From positions 62,001 through 126,000 of the forward strand of contig OY365815.1 of NCBI GenBank assembly GCA_959347315.1: 64,000 nucleotides of DNA, in the 5' to 3' direction. The stretch comes from Bimastos eiseni. Lineage: Eukaryota; Annelida; Clitellata; Crassiclitellata; Lumbricidae. Shown piece by piece: positions 23,196-37,326 of this stretch. Each line of letters opens with the position of its first letter. Position 1 is the first letter of the stretch. A program made the translations under genes and the position numbers. The notes under the pieces are model-generated. The model was not told the DNA's origin, did not search any database, and was given only the letters and a program-made list of their open reading frames with translations.

Positions 23196-24935
23196 TAGGT
23201 AGGCCTTCTGTGGGTTATTACGCTTATTTGTTATATTGTGGATGTGTCCTAATAGGCCTTCTATTCGTCCTCATCAAACTCAGCAGCATCGGCACTGCAT
23301 CGTCGTCATCATCATCCTCACCATCATCATCATCATCATCATCATCATAATCATTATCATCATCATCATCACCACCACCCCAACCATTACCGCCATGATC
23401 ACATCCACCAGCATCAATATCATTAGCATCATCAGACCTCACCCGCCATCTGTGATTCTCCCATCAACGAACTGTGCCCGTGCTCAACAATCACCTCGTG
23501 ACTCGACACCTAACCCTGACCCTGACCCTAGGCCCTGGCCAACAAACATCCATCATACATTCAGGACGCCTATGACTTCATATACAGAATCAGAGACACT
23601 ACAATAAAACCAAACTATATCTTAGTCACAGGTGATGTCACAGCATTATATACAGATATGAACGTAGATAGAACCATCACTACTGTAAAAGAATTCTTCC
23701 GTAAAAATCCAAAAACTAACAGACCAGACGCTGAACTCTTAGAACTCCTGGAAATAGCAATGAAAACTGATGACTTCTCCTTCTGCAACAAACTCTTCCC
23801 ACAAATGTTTGGGACAGCTATGAGGGAAGAACCTTTGCGCGTTACTTAGCAAACATGTACCTGGTAGAATTTGACCAAAAAGCAATGGAGGCCTTCCACA
23901 TTCACCCACTTGACTTCTTCCGGTTTCTTGACGATATCTCCTTCATATGACCCGGTACTGTCGAGGAGCTAAAACAATATGAGGCATTTCTAAATTCTTT
24001 AATCACTGACATTACAGTAACCTTAACATACAATGACACTGAAATATTAACTTCCTTGACACAACGACTTCTAGATACACAGTCCAGGACAGGACTACAC
24101 TGCAGACGAGAGTTTATTTTAAACAGACAGACACGCACCATTTACTGCACAGCTCATCATTCCATCCCAAACACACATTCACTGGCATTCTGAAATCCCA
24201 AATTTTAAGATTTAAGAGATTATCTTCATTTAATTTAGAACGGACTTCGACTACTCATGTAAGACACTATTTGACAGTCCGATACACAGAGGATATATAG
24301 CAAACGACTACTAAGTGAAACTAAGACTAACTCATGGACCAGACGTGAAAAGAGTCCTAAAACTAAGAACACCGATAACAATCTCCTCCCTCCCAGTAGT
24401 CATTCCGTACAACCCACTATCTATGCGCATATTATATGAATGGAAGAAATTCCTCATGCAAGATAATAATACACTGCAGCATTACCGCATAATACCAGCC
24501 CACTCTAGAAATAGGAACCTAAAAGCTCCACGTAAAAATAAGCCTATAAAACACACGCAAAATACTAACATAGGTTCAAACAAATGTAACACACCTTCAT
24601 GCACACAATCATGCCCATACGCAACAGTCTCCAAAACATACTCAACCACATACACACGCCGCAAGTACACCATAATCAAGCGACTAGGCTGCCAAGGCAC
24701 TAACACAATCTACCTAATAACTTGTAGCGCCTGCAACGAACAATATATAGACCACACACAAGGCAAAGCAGTAGAAGGCCTATTAGAACACATCCACAAT
24801 ATAACGAATCAGCATAATAACCCACTAGCAAACCACTTCAACTCAAACAACTACTCACTAGAAAATGTTACAGTTATGCCAACAGTCACTGTTGCTGCAT
24901 TAGAAATGGCTCTTTTCAGGCCAACAGTAATATAA
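23196..24935 (+). repeat. Monomer M14, 1,740 bp
   Basis: Front type A with a private AGCATCAATATC shared only with M20; tract 23301-23379. RT part 1 is open at 23532-23849. RT part 2 has TGA at 23948-23950 plus the insertion. Confidence 0.93.
24315..24935 (+). pseudogene. PLE EN, M14 (EN-B, open)
   Basis: M5 type. His173 is Tyr (AACTACTC), shared only with M20. Confidence 0.78.
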
Positions 24936-25600
24936 TAGGTAGGCCTTCTGTGGGTTATTACGCTTATTTGTTATATTGTGGATGTGTTCTAATAGGCGTT
25001 CTATTCGTCCTCATCAAACTCAGCAGCATCGGCACTGCATCGTCGTCATCATCATCCTCACCATCATCATCATCATCATCATCATCATAATCATCATCAT
25101 CATCATCATCATCATCACCACCACCCCAGCCATTACCGCCATGATCACATCCACCAGCACCATTATCATATGTATCATCAGACCTCACCCGCCATCTGTG
25201 ATTCTCCCACCAACGAACTGTGCCCGTGCTCAACAATCACCTCGTGATTCGACACCTAACCCTGACCCTGACCCTAGGCCCTGGCCAACAAACATCCATC
25301 ATACATTCAGGACGCCTATGACCTCATAAACAGAATCAGAGACACTACAATAAAACCACACTATATCTTAGTCACAGGTGATGTCACAGCATTATATACA
25401 GATATGAACGTAGATAGAACCATCACTACTGTAAAAGAATTCTTCCGTAAAAATCCAAAAACTAACAGACTAGACGCTGAACTCTTAGAACTCCTGGAAA
25501 TAGCAATGAAAACTGATGACTTCTCCTTCTGCAACAAACTCTTCCCACAAATGTTTGGGACAGCTATGGGGGAAGAACCTTTGCACGTGACTTAGCAAAC

Positions 25601-26044
25601 ATGTACCTGGTAGAATTTGAGCAAAAAGCAATGGAGGCCTTCCACATTCACCCACTTGACTTTTTCAGGTTTCTTGACGATATCTTCTTCATATGGCCCG
25701 GTACTGTCGAGGAGCTAAAACAATATGAGGCATTTATAAATTCTTTAATCCCTGACATTACAGTAACCTTAACATACAATGACACTGAAATTAACTTCCT
25801 TGACACAACGATTTCTAGATACACAGACCAGGACAGGACTACACTGCAGACGAGAGTTTATTTTAAACAGACAGACACGCACCAATTACTGCACAGCTCA
25901 TCATTCCATCCCAAACACACATTCACTGGCATTCTGAAATCCCAAATTTTAAGATTTAAGAGATTATCTTCATTTAATTTAGAACGGACTTCGATTACTC
26001 ATGTAAGACACTATTTGACAGTCCGTTACACAGAGGATATATAG
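25601..26044 (+). pseudogene. PLE RT part 2, M15, open
   Basis: M6 type with Glu for Asp at residue 7. The LDD motif and thumb are intact. Confidence 0.8.
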
Positions 26045-26088
26045 CAAACGACTACTAAGGGAAACTAAGACTAACACATGGACCAGAC

Positions 26089-26529
26089 GTGAAAAGAGTC
26101 CTAAAACTAAGAACACCGATAACAATCTCCTCCCTCCCAGTAGTCATTCCGTACAACCCACTATCTATGCGCATATTTTATGAATGGAAGAAAATCCTCA
26201 TTCAAGATAATAATACACGGCAGCATTACCGCATAATACCAGCCCACTCTAGAAATAGGAACCTAAAAGCTCCACGTAAAAATAAGCCTATAAAACACAC
26301 GCAAAATACTAACATAGGTTCAAACAAATGTAACACACCTTCATGCACACAATCATTCCCATACGCAACAGTCTCCAAAACATACTCAACCACATACACA
26401 CGCCGCAAGTACACCATAATCAAGCGACTAGGCTGCCAAGGCACTAACACAATCTACCTAATAACTTGTAGCGCCTGCAACGAACAATACATAGACCACA
26501 CACAAGGCAAAGTAGTAGAAGGCCTATGA
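26089..26529 (+). pseudogene. PLE EN, M15 (EN-E, TGA)
   Basis: EN-E linker with the Cys93 loss joined to a 3' half carrying TGA at 150. This is the only such combination in the window. Confidence 0.78.
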
Positions 26530-27344
26530 GAACACATCCACAATATAACGAATCAGCATAATAACCCACTAGCAAACCACTTCAACTCAAACAACCACTC
26601 ACTAGAAAATGTTACAGTTATGCCAACAGTCACTGTTGCTGCATTAGAAATGGCTCTTTTCAGGCCAACAGTAATATAATAGGTAGGCTTTCTGTGGGTT
26701 ATTACGCTTATTTGTTATATTGTGGATGTGTTCTAATAGGCGTTCTATTCGTCCTCATCAAACTCAGCAGCATCGGCACTGCATCGTCGTCATCATCATC
26801 CTCACCATCATCATCATCATCATCATCATCATAATCATCATCATCATCATCATCATCATCACCACCACCCCAGCCATTACCGCCATGATCACATCCACCA
26901 GCACCATTATCATATGTATCATCAGACCTCACCCGCCATCTGTGATTCTCCCACCAACGAACTGTGCCCGTGCTCAACAATCACCTCGTGATTCGACACC
27001 TAACCCTGACCCTGACCCTAGGCCCTGGCCAACAAACATCCATCATACATTAAGGACGCCTATGACTTCATAAACAGAATCAGAGACACCACAATAAAAC
27101 CACACTATATCTTAGTCACAGGTGATGTAACAGCATTATATACAGATATGAACGTAGATAGAACCATCACTACTGTAAAAGAATTCTTCCGTAAAAATCC
27201 AAAAACCAACAGACTAGACGCTGAACTCTTAGAACTCCTGGAAATAGCAATGAAAACTGATGACTTCTCCTTCTGCAACAAACTCTTCCCACAAATGTTT
27301 CGGACAGCTATGAGGGAAGAACCATTGCACGTAACTTAGCAAAC

Positions 27345-27800
27345 ATGTACCTGTTAGAATTTGACCAAAAAGCAATGGAGGCCTTCCACATTCACCCACT
27401 TGACTTCTTCCGGATTCTTGACGATATCTCCTTTATATGGCCCGGTACTGTCGAGGAGCTAAAACAATATGAGGCATTTATAAATTCTTTAATCCCTGAC
27501 ATTACAGTAACCTTAACATACAATGACACTGATATTAACTTCCTTGACACAACGATTTCTAGATACACAGACCAGGACAGGACTACACTGCAGACGAGAG
27601 TTTATTTTAAACAGACAGACACGCACCAATTACTGCACAGCTCATCATTCCATCCCAAACACACATTCACTACCATTCTGAAATGGCAAATTTTAAGATT
27701 TAAGAGATTATCTTCATTTAATTTAGAACGAACTTCGATTACTCATGTAAGACACTATTTGACAGTCCGATACACAGAGGATATAGCAAACGACTACTAA
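27345..27800 (+). pseudogene. PLE RT part 2, M16, open (151 codons)
   Basis: M2 type (R-I-L-D-D-I-S, W at 114) with the Ile46 marker of M6. It is in phase with EN apart from one TAA. Confidence 0.8.
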
Positions 27801-27830
27801 GGGAAACTAAGACTAACACATGGACCAGAC

Positions 27831-28430
27831 GTGAAAAGAGTCCTAAAACTAAGAACACCGATAACAAACTCCTCCCTCCCAGTAGTCATTCCGTACAACC
27901 CACTATCTATGCGCATATTTTATGAATGGAAGAAATTCCTCATGCAAGATAATAATACACTGCAGCATTACCGCATAATACCAGCCCACTCTAGAAATAG
28001 GAACCTAAAAGAATTACTAGCTCCACGTAAAAATAAGCCTATAAAACACACGCAAAATACTAACATAGGTTCAAACAAATGTAACACACCTTCATGCACA
28101 CAATCATGCCCATACGCAACAGTCTCCAAAACATACTCAAGCACATACACACGCCGCAAGTACACCATAATCAAGCGACTAGGCTGCCAAGGCACTAACA
28201 CAATCTACCTAATAACTTGTAGCGCCTGCAACGAACAATATATAGACCACACACAAGGCAAAGCAGTAGAAGGCCTATTAGAACACATCCACAATATAAC
28301 GAATCAGCATAATAACCCACTAGCAAACCACTTCAACTCAAACAACCACTCACTAGAAAATGTTACAGTTATGCCAACAGTCACTGTTGCTGCATTAGAA
28401 ATGGCTCTTTTCAGGCCAACAGTAATATAA
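27831..28430 (+). pseudogene. PLE EN, M16 (EN-C)
   Basis: Partner of M10 at +10,468, with identical translation. Confidence 0.78.
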
Positions 28431-30170
28431 TAGGTAGGCCTTCTGTGGGTTATTACGCTTATTTGTTATATTGTGGATGTGTTCTAATAGGCCTTCTATT
28501 CGTCCTCATCAAACTCAGCAGCATCGGCACTGCATCGTCGTCATCATCATCCTCACCATCATCATCATCATCATCATCATCATAATCATTATCATCATCA
28601 TCATCACCACCACCCCAACCATTACCGCCATGATCACATCCACCAGCACCAATATCATTAGCATCATCAGACCTCACCCGCCATCTGTGATTCTCCCATC
28701 AACGAACTGTGCCCGTGCTCAACAATCACCTCGTGACTCGACACCTAACCCTGACCCTGACCCTAGGCCCTGGCCAACAAACATCCATCATACATTCAGG
28801 ACGCCTATGACTTCATATACAGAATCAGAGACACTACAATAAAACCAAACTATATCTTAGTCACAGGTGATGTCACAGCATTATATACAGATATGAACGT
28901 AGATAGAACCATCACTACTGTAAAAGAATTCTTCCGTAAAAATCCAAAAACTAACAGACCAGACGCTGAACTCTTAGAACTCCTGGAAATAGCAATGAAA
29001 ACTGATGACTTCTCCTTCTGCAACAAACTCTTCCCACAAATGTTTGGGACAGCTATGGGGGAAGAACCTTTGCGCGTTACTTAGCAAACATGTACCTGGT
29101 AGAATTTGACCAAAAAGCAATGGAGGCCTTCCACATTCACCCACTTGACTTCTTCCGGTTTCTTGACGATATCTCCTTCATATGACCCGGTACTGTCGAG
29201 GAGCTAAAACAATATGAGGCATTTCTAAATTCTTTAATCACTGACATTACAGTAACCTTAACATACAATGACACTGAAATATTAACTTCCTTGACACAAC
29301 GACTTCTAGATACACAGTCCAGGACAGGACTACACTGCAGACGAGAGTTTATTTTAAACAGACAGACACGCACCATTTACTGCACAGCTCATCATTCCAT
29401 CCCAAACACACATTCACTGGCATTCTGAAATCCCAAATTTTAAGATTTAAGAGATTATCTTCATTTAATTTAGAACGGACTTCGATTACTCATGTAAGAC
29501 ACTATTTGACAGTCCGATACACAGAGGATATATAGCAAACGACTACTAAGTGAAACTAAGACTAACTCATGGACCAGACGTGAAAAGAGTCCTAAAACTA
29601 AGAACACCGATAACAATCTCCTCCCTCCCAGTAGTCATTCCGTACAACCCACTATCTATGCGCATATTATATGAATGGAAGAAATTCCTCATGCAAGATA
29701 ATAATACACTGCAGCATTACCGCATAATACCAGCCCACTCTAGAAATAGGAACCTAAAAGCTCCACGTAAAAATAAGCCTATAAAACACACGCAAAATAC
29801 TAACATAGGTTCAAACAAATGTAACACACCTTCATGCACACAATCATGCCCATACGCAACAGTCTCCAAAACATACTCAACCACATACACACGCCGCAAG
29901 TACACCATAATCAAGCGACTAGGCTGCCAAGGCACTAACACAATCTACCTAATAACTTGTAGCGCCTGCAACGAACAATACATAGACCACACACAAGGCA
30001 AAGTAGTAGAAGGCCTATTAGAACACATCCACAATATAACGAATCAGCATAATAACCCACTAGCAAACCACTTCAACTCAAACAACCACTCACTAGAAAA
30101 TGTTGCAGTTATGCCAACAGTCACTGTTGCTGCATTAGAAATGGCTCTTTTCAGGCCAACAGTAATATAA
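28431..30170 (+). repeat. Monomer M17, 1,740 bp
   Basis: Front type A; tract 28536-28614. RT part 1 is open at 28767-29084. RT part 2 has TGA at 29183-29185 plus the insertion. It is the partner of M11, with one noted change at 30105. Confidence 0.93.
29550..30170 (+). pseudogene. PLE EN, M17 (EN-B, open)
   Basis: M11 partner with Ala for Thr at about 179 (G at 30105). Confidence 0.78.
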
Positions 30171-31910
30171 TAGGTAGGCCTTCTGTGGGTTATTACGCTT
30201 ATTTGTTATATTGTGGATGTGTCCTAATAGGCCTTCTATTCGTCCTCATCAAACTCAGCAGCATCGGCACTGCATCGTCGTCATCATCATCCTCACCATC
30301 ATCATCATCATCATCATCATCATAATCATCATCATCATCATCATCACCACCACCCCAACCATTACCGCCATGATCACATCCACCAGCACCAATATCATTA
30401 GCATCATCAGACCTCACCCGCCATCTGTGATTCTCCCATCAACGAACTGTGCCCGTGCTCAACAATCACCTCGTGACTCGACACCTAACCCTGACCCTGA
30501 CCCTAGGCCCTGGCCAACAAACATCCATCATACATTCAGGACGCCTATGACTTCATATACAGAATCAGAGACACTACAATAAAACCAAACTATATCTTAG
30601 TCACAGGTGATGTCACAGCATTATATACAGATATGAACGTAGATAGAACCATCACTACTGTAAAAGAATTCTTCCGTAAAAATCCAAAAACTAACAGACC
30701 AGACGCTGAACTCTTAGAACTCCTGGAAATAGCAATGAAAACTGATGACTTCTCCTTCTGCAACAAACTCTTCCCACAAATGTTTCGGACAGCTATGAGG
30801 GAAGAACCTTTGCGCGTTACTTAGCAAACATGTACCTGGTAGAATTTGACCAAAAAGCAATGGAGGCCTTCCACATTCACCCACTTGACTTCTTCCGGTT
30901 TCTTGACGATATCTCCTTCATATGACCCGGTACTGTCGAGGAGCTAAAACAATATGAGGCATTTCTAAATTCTTTAATCACTGACATTACAGTAACCTTA
31001 ACATACAATGACACTGAAATATTAACTTCCTTGACACAACGACTTCTGGATACACAGTCCAGGACAGGACTACACTGCAGACGAGAGTTTATTTTAAACA
31101 GACAGACACGCACCATTTACTGCACAGGTCATCATTCCATCCCAAACACACATTCACTGGCATTCTGAAATCCCAAATTTTAAGATTTAAGAGATTATCT
31201 TCATTTAATTTAGAACGGACTTCGACTACTCATGTAAGACACTATTTGACAGTCCGATACACAGAGGATATATAGCAAACGACTACTAAGTGAAACTAAG
31301 ACTAACTCATGGACCAGACGTGAAAAGAGTCCTAAAACTAAGAACACCGATAACAATCTCCTCCCTCCCAGTAGTCATTCCGTACAACCCACTATCTATG
31401 CGCATATTATATGAATGGAAGAAATTCCTCATGCAAGATAATAATACACTGCAGCATTACCGCATAATACCAGCCCACTCTAGAAATAGGAACCTAAAAG
31501 CTCCACGTAAAAATAAGCCTATAAAACACACGCAAAATACTAACATAGGTTCAAACAAATGTAACACACCTTCATGCACACAATCATGCCCATACGCAAC
31601 AGTCTCCAAAACATACTCAACCACATACACACGCCGCAAGTACACCATAATCAAGCGACTAGGCTGCCAAGGCACTAACACAATCTACCTAATAACTTGT
31701 AGCGCCTGCAACGAACAATACATAGACCACACACAAGGCAAAGTAGTAGAAGGCCTATGAGAACACATCCACAATATAACGAATGAGCATAATAACCCAC
31801 TAGCAAACCACTTCAACTCAAACAACCACTCACTAGAAAATGTTACAGTTATGCCAACAGTCACTGTTGCTGCATTAGAAATGGCTCTTTTCAGGCCAAC
31901 AGTAATATAA
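30171..31910 (+). repeat. Monomer M18, 1,740 bp
   Basis: Front type A; tract 30276-30354. RT part 1 is open at 30507-30824. RT part 2 has TGA at 30923-30925 plus the insertion. It is the partner of M12 and shares its GAATGAGC change in EN. Confidence 0.93.
31290..31760 (+). pseudogene. PLE EN, M18 (EN-B, TGA)
   Basis: M12 partner without the Arg change. Confidence 0.78.
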
Positions 31911-33663
31911 TAGGTAGGCTTTCTGTGGGTTATTACGCTTATTTGTTATATTGTGGATGTGTTCTAATAGGCGTTCTATTCGTCCTCATCAAACTCAGCA
32001 GCATCGGCACTGCATCGTCGTCATCATCATCCTCACCATCATCATCATCATCATCATCATCATAATCATCATCATCATCATCATCATCATCACCACCACC
32101 CCAGCCATTACCGCCATGATCACATCCACCAGCACCATTATCATATGTATCATCAGACCTCACCCGCCATCTGTGATTCTCCCACCAACGAACTGTGCCC
32201 GTGCTCAACAATCACCTCGTGACTCGACACCTAACCCTGACCCTGACCCTAGGCCCTGGCCAACAAACATCCATCATACATTCAGGACGCCTATGACCTC
32301 ATAAACAGAATCAGAGACACTACAATAAAACCACACTATATCTTAGTCACAGGTGATGTCACAGCATTATATACAGATATGAACGTAGATAGAACCATCA
32401 CTACTGTAAAAGAATTCTTCCGTAAAAATCCAAAAACTAACAGACTAGACGCTGAACTCTTAGAACTCCTGGAAATAGCAATGAAAACTGATGACTTCTC
32501 CTTCTGCAACAAACTCTTCCCACAAATGTTTGGGACAGCTATGGGGGAAGAACCTTTGCACGTGACTTAGCAAACATGTACCTGGTAGAATTTGAGCAAA
32601 AAGCAATGGAGGCCTTCCACATTCACCCACTTGACTTCTTCCGTTTTCTTGACGATATCTCCTTCATATGACCCGGTATTGTCGAGGAGCTAAAACAATA
32701 TGAGGCATTTCTAAATTCTTTAATCCCTGACATTACAGTAACCTTAACATACAATGACACTGAAATTAACTTCCTTGACACAACGATTTCTAGATACACA
32801 GACCAGGACAGGACTACACTGCAGACGAGAGTTTATTTTAAACAGACAGACACGCACCATTTACTGCACAGCTCATCATTCCATCCCAAACACACATTCA
32901 CTGGCATTCTGAAATCCCAAATTTTAAGATTTAAGAGATTATCTTCATTTAATTTAGAACGGACTTCGATTACTCATGTAAGACACTATTTGACAGTCCG
33001 TTACACAGAGGATATATAGCAAACGACTACTAAGGGAAACTAAGACTAACACATGGACCAGACGTGAAAAGAGTCCTAAAACTAAGAACACCGATAACAA
33101 TCTCCTCCCTCCCAGTAGTCATTCCGTACAACCCACTATCTATGCGCATATTTTATGAATGGAAGAAAATCCTCATGCAAGATAATAATACACTGCAGCA
33201 TTACCGCATAATACCAGCCCACTCTAGAAATAGGAACCTAAAAGAATTACTAGCTCCATGTAAAAATAAGCCTATAAAACCCACGCAAAATACTAACATA
33301 GGTTCAAACAAATGTAACACACCTTCATGCACACAATCATGCCCATACATAACAGTCTCCAAAACATACTCAAGCACATACACACGCCGCAAGTACACCA
33401 TAATCAAGCGACTAGGCTGCCAAGGCACTAACACAATCTGCCTAATAACTTGTAGCGCCTGCAACGAACAATACATAGACCACACACAAGGCAAAGTAGT
33501 AGAAGGCCTATTAGAACACATCCACAATATAACGAATCAGCATAATTACCCACTAGCAAACCACTTCAACTCAAACAACCACTCACTAGAAAATGTTACA
33601 GTTATGCCAACAGTCACTGTTGCTGCATTAGAAATGGCTCTTTTCAGGCCAACAGTAATATAA
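31911..33663 (+). repeat. Monomer M19, 1,753 bp
   Basis: Front type B; tract 32016-32100. RT part 1 is open at 32253-32570. RT part 2 has TGA at 32669-32671 without the insertion, as in its partner M13. Confidence 0.93.
33064..33663 (+). pseudogene. PLE EN, M19 (EN-D)
   Basis: Same translation as M13. Confidence 0.78.
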
Positions 33664-35403
33664 TAGGTAGGCCTTCTGTGGGTTATTACGCTTATTTGTT
33701 ATATTGTGGATGTGTCCTAATAGGCCTTCTATTCGTCCTCATCAAACTCAGCAGCATCGGCACTGCATCGTCGTCATCATCATCCTCACCATCATCATCA
33801 TCATCATCATCATCATAATCATTATCATCATCATCATCACCACCACCCCAACCATTACCGCCATGATCACATCCACCAGCATCAATATCATTAGCATCAT
33901 CAGACCTCACCCGCCATCTGTGATTCTCCCATCAACGAACTGTGCCCGTGCTCAACAATCACCTCGTGACTCGACACCTAACCCTGACCCTGACCCTAGG
34001 CCCTGGCCAACAAACATCCATCATACATTCAGGACGCCTATGACTTCATATACAGAATCAGAGACACTACAATAAAACCAAACTATATCTTAGTCACAGG
34101 TGATGTCACAGCATTATATACAGATATGAACGTAGATAGAACCATCACTACTGTAAAAGAATTCTTCCGTAAAAATCCAAAAACTAACAGACCAGACGCT
34201 GAACTCTTAGAACTCCTGGAAATAGCAATGAAAACTGATGACTTCTCCTTCTGCAACAAACTCTTCCCACAAATGTTTGGGACAGCTATGAGGGAAGAAC
34301 CTTTGCGCGTTACTTAGCAAACATGTACCTGGTCGAATTTGACCAAAAAGCAATGGAGGCCTTCCACATTCACCCACTTGACTTCTTCCGGTTTCTTGAC
34401 GATATCTCCTTCATATGACCCGGTACTGTCGAGGAGCTAAAACAATATGAGGCATTTCTAAATTCTTTAATCACTGACATTACAGTAACCTTAACATACA
34501 ATGACACTGAAATATTAACTTCCTTGACACAACGACTTCTAGATACACAGTCCAGGACAGGACTACACTGCAGACGAGAGTTTATTTTAAACAGACAGAC
34601 ACGCACCATTTACTGCACAGCTCATCATTCCATCCCAAACACACATTCACTGGCATTCTGAAATCCCAAATTTTAAGATTTAAGAGATTATCTTCATTTA
34701 ATTTAGAACGGACTTCGACTACTCATGTAAGACACTATTTGACAGTCCGATACACAGAGGATATATAGCAAACGACTACTAAGTGAAACTAAGACTAACT
34801 CATGGACCAGACGTGAAAAGAGTCCTAAAACTAAGAACACCGATAACAATCTCCTCCCTCCCAGTAGTCATTCCGTACAACCCACTATCTATGCGCATAT
34901 TATATGAATGGAAGAAATTCATCATGCAAGATAATAATACACTGCAGCATTACCGCATAATACCAGCCCACTCTAGAAATAGGAACCTAAAAGCTCCACG
35001 TAAAAATAAGCCTATAAAACACACGCAAAATACTAACATAGGTTCAAACAAATGTAACACACCTTCATGCACACAATCATGCCCATACGCAACAGTCTCC
35101 AAAACATACTCAACCACATACACACGCCGCAAGTACACCATAATCAAGCGACTAGGCTGCCAAGGCACTAACACAATCTACCTAATAACTTGTAGCGCCT
35201 GCAACGAACAATATATAGACCACACACAAGGCAAAGCAGTAGAAGGCCTATTAGAACACATCCACAATATAACGAATCAGCATAATAACCCACTAGCAAA
35301 CCACTTCAACTCAAACAACTACTCACTAGAAAATGTTACAGTTATGCCAACAGTCACTGTTGCTGCATTAGAAATGGCTCTTTTCAGGCCAACAGTAATA
35401 TAA
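33664..35403 (+). repeat. Monomer M20, 1,740 bp
   Basis: Front type A with the M14-specific spacer change; tract 33769-33847. RT part 1 is open at 34000-34317. RT part 2 has TGA at 34416-34418 plus the insertion. C 34334 and A 34921 differ from M14. Confidence 0.93.
34783..35403 (+). pseudogene. PLE EN, M20 (EN-B, open)
   Basis: M14 partner, with Ile for Leu in FLMQ (A at 34921). Confidence 0.78.
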
Positions 35404-35529
35404 TAGGTAGGCCTTCTGTGGGTTATTACGCTTATTTGTTATATTGTGGATGTGTTCTAATAGGCGTTCTATTCGTCCTCATCAAACTCAGCAGCATCGG
35501 CACTGCATCGTCGTCATCATCATCCTCAC

Positions 35530-35567
<38 letters not shown>

Positions 35568-36050
35568 CCACCACCCCAACCATTACCGCCATGATCACAT
35601 CCACCAGCACCATTATCATAAGCATCATCAGACCTCACCCGCCATCTGTGATTCTCCCACCAACGAACTGTGCCCGTGCTCAACAATCACCTCGTGATTC
35701 GACACCTAACCCTGACCCTGACCCTAGGCCCTGGCCAACAAACATCCATCATACATTCAGGACGCCTATTACTTCATAAACAGAATCAGAGACACCACAA
35801 TAAAACCACACTATATCTTAGTCACAGGTGATGTCACAGCATTATATACAGATATGAACGTAGATAGAACCATCACTACTGTAAAAGAATTCTTCCGTAA
35901 AAATCCAAAAACTAACAGACTAGACGCTGAACTCTTAGAACTCCTGGAAATAGCAATGAAAACTGATGACTTCTCCTTCTGCAACAAACTCTTCCCACAA
36001 ATGTTTCGGACAGCTATGAGGGAAGAACCATTGCACGTAACTTAGCAAAC

Positions 36051-36494
36051 ATGTACCTGTTAGAATTTGACCAAAAAGCAATGGAGGCCTTCCACATTCA
36101 CCCACTTGACTTCTTCCGGATTCTTGACGATATCTCCTTTATATGGCCCGGTACTGTCGAGGAGCTAAAACAATATGAGGCATTTCTAAATTCTTTAATC
36201 CCTGACATTACAGTAACCTTAACATACAATGACACTGATATTAACTTCCTTGACACAACGATTTCTAGATACACAGACCAGGACAGGACTACACTGCAGA
36301 CGAGAGTTTATTTTAAACAGACAGACACGCACCAATTACTGCACAGCTCATCATTCCATCCCAAACACACATTCACTACCATTCTGAAATGGCAAATTTT
36401 AAGATTTAAGAGATTATCTTCATTTAATTTAGAACGAACTTCGATTACTCATGTAAGACACTATTTGACAGTCCGTTACACAGAGGATATATAG
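36051..36494 (+). pseudogene. PLE RT part 2, M21, open
   Basis: M2 type through the thumb, but it ends in the GATATATAG form. The last 20 bp or so come from a different subtype. Confidence 0.8.
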
Positions 36495-36508
36495 CAAACG
36501 ACTACTAA

Positions 36509-37138
36509 GTGAAACTAAGACTAACTCATGGACCAGACGTGAAAAGAGTCCTAAAACTAAGAACACCGATAACAATCTCCTCCCTCCCAGTAGTCATTCC
36601 GTACAACCCACTATCTATGCGCATATTTTATGAATGGAAGAAATTCCTCATGCAAGATAATAATACACTGCAGCATTACCGCATAATACCAGCCCACTCT
36701 AGAAATAGGAACCTAAAAGAATTACTAGCTCCACGTAAAAATAAGCCTATAAAACACACGCAAAATACTAACATAGGTTCAAACAAATGTAACACACCTT
36801 CATGCACACAATCATGCCCATACGCAACAGTCTCCAAAACATACTCAAGCACATACACACGCCGCAAGTACACCATAATCAAGCGACTAGGCTGCCAAGG
36901 CACTAACACAATCTACCTAATAACTTGTAGCGCCTGCAACGAACAATATATAGACCACACACAAGGCAAAGCAGTAGAAGGCCTATTAGAACACATCCAC
37001 AATATAACGAATCAGCATAATAACCCACTAGCAAACCACTTCAACTCAAACAACCACTCACTAGAAAATGTTACAGTTATGCCAACAGTCACTGTTGCTG
37101 CATTAGAAATGGCTCTTTTCAGGCCAACAGTAATATAA
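36509..37138 (+). pseudogene. PLE EN, M21 (EN-C, 209 codons)
   Basis: The longest EN frame in the window. The EN-B style GTGAAACTAAG leader is joined to an EN-C linker with ISSL, so it is a mosaic at the start of the linker. Confidence 0.78.
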
Positions 37139-37294
37139 TAGGTAGGCCTTCTGTGGGTTATTACGCTTATTTGTTATATTGTGGATGTGTTCTAATAGGC
37201 GTTCTATTCGTCCTCATCAAACTCAGCAGCATGGGCACTTCATCGTCGTCATCATCATCCTCACCATCATCATCATCATCATCATCATCATCAT

Positions 37295-37326
<32 letters not shown>

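Larger units (their letters stand above)
24936..26679 (+). repeat. Monomer M15, 1,744 bp
   Basis: Front type B; tract 25041-25125. RT part 1 at 25278-25595 and part 2 at 25601-26044 are open. Part 2 has GAG for GAC at its seventh codon. Confidence 0.93.
26680..28430 (+). repeat. Monomer M16, 1,751 bp
   Basis: Front type B; tract 26785-26869. RT part 1 at 27022-27339 and part 2 at 27345-27800 are open and close to M2. A single TAA separates part 2 from EN. Copy 2 of the 10,468-bp repeat begins here at 27630. Confidence 0.93.
17162..35550 (+). repeat. 10,468-bp six-monomer higher-order repeat
   Basis: Copy 1 is 17162-27629 and copy 2 starts at 27630 and runs to about 35550, where it ends inside a CAT/TCA tract. 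Monomers M11-M14 match M17-M20 at a constant offset of 10,468, including private changes such as a TAC codon in EN at 24315-24935 and 34783-35403. Seven single-base differences were found by eye: 19637/30105, 20642/31110, 20705/31173, 21235/31703, 21755/32223, 23866/34334 and 24453/34921. The block overlaps the right copy of the 5,225-bp repeat, so the duplications are nested in time. Confidence 0.92.
35404..37138 (+). repeat. Monomer M21, 1,735 bp
   Basis: Front type B with a short 67-bp tract (35509-35575) that lacks the TAATCA interruption, as in M25, M30 and M31. RT part 1 at 35728-36045 and part 2 at 36051-36494 are open. The 10,468-bp identity ends in the tract. Confidence 0.93.
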
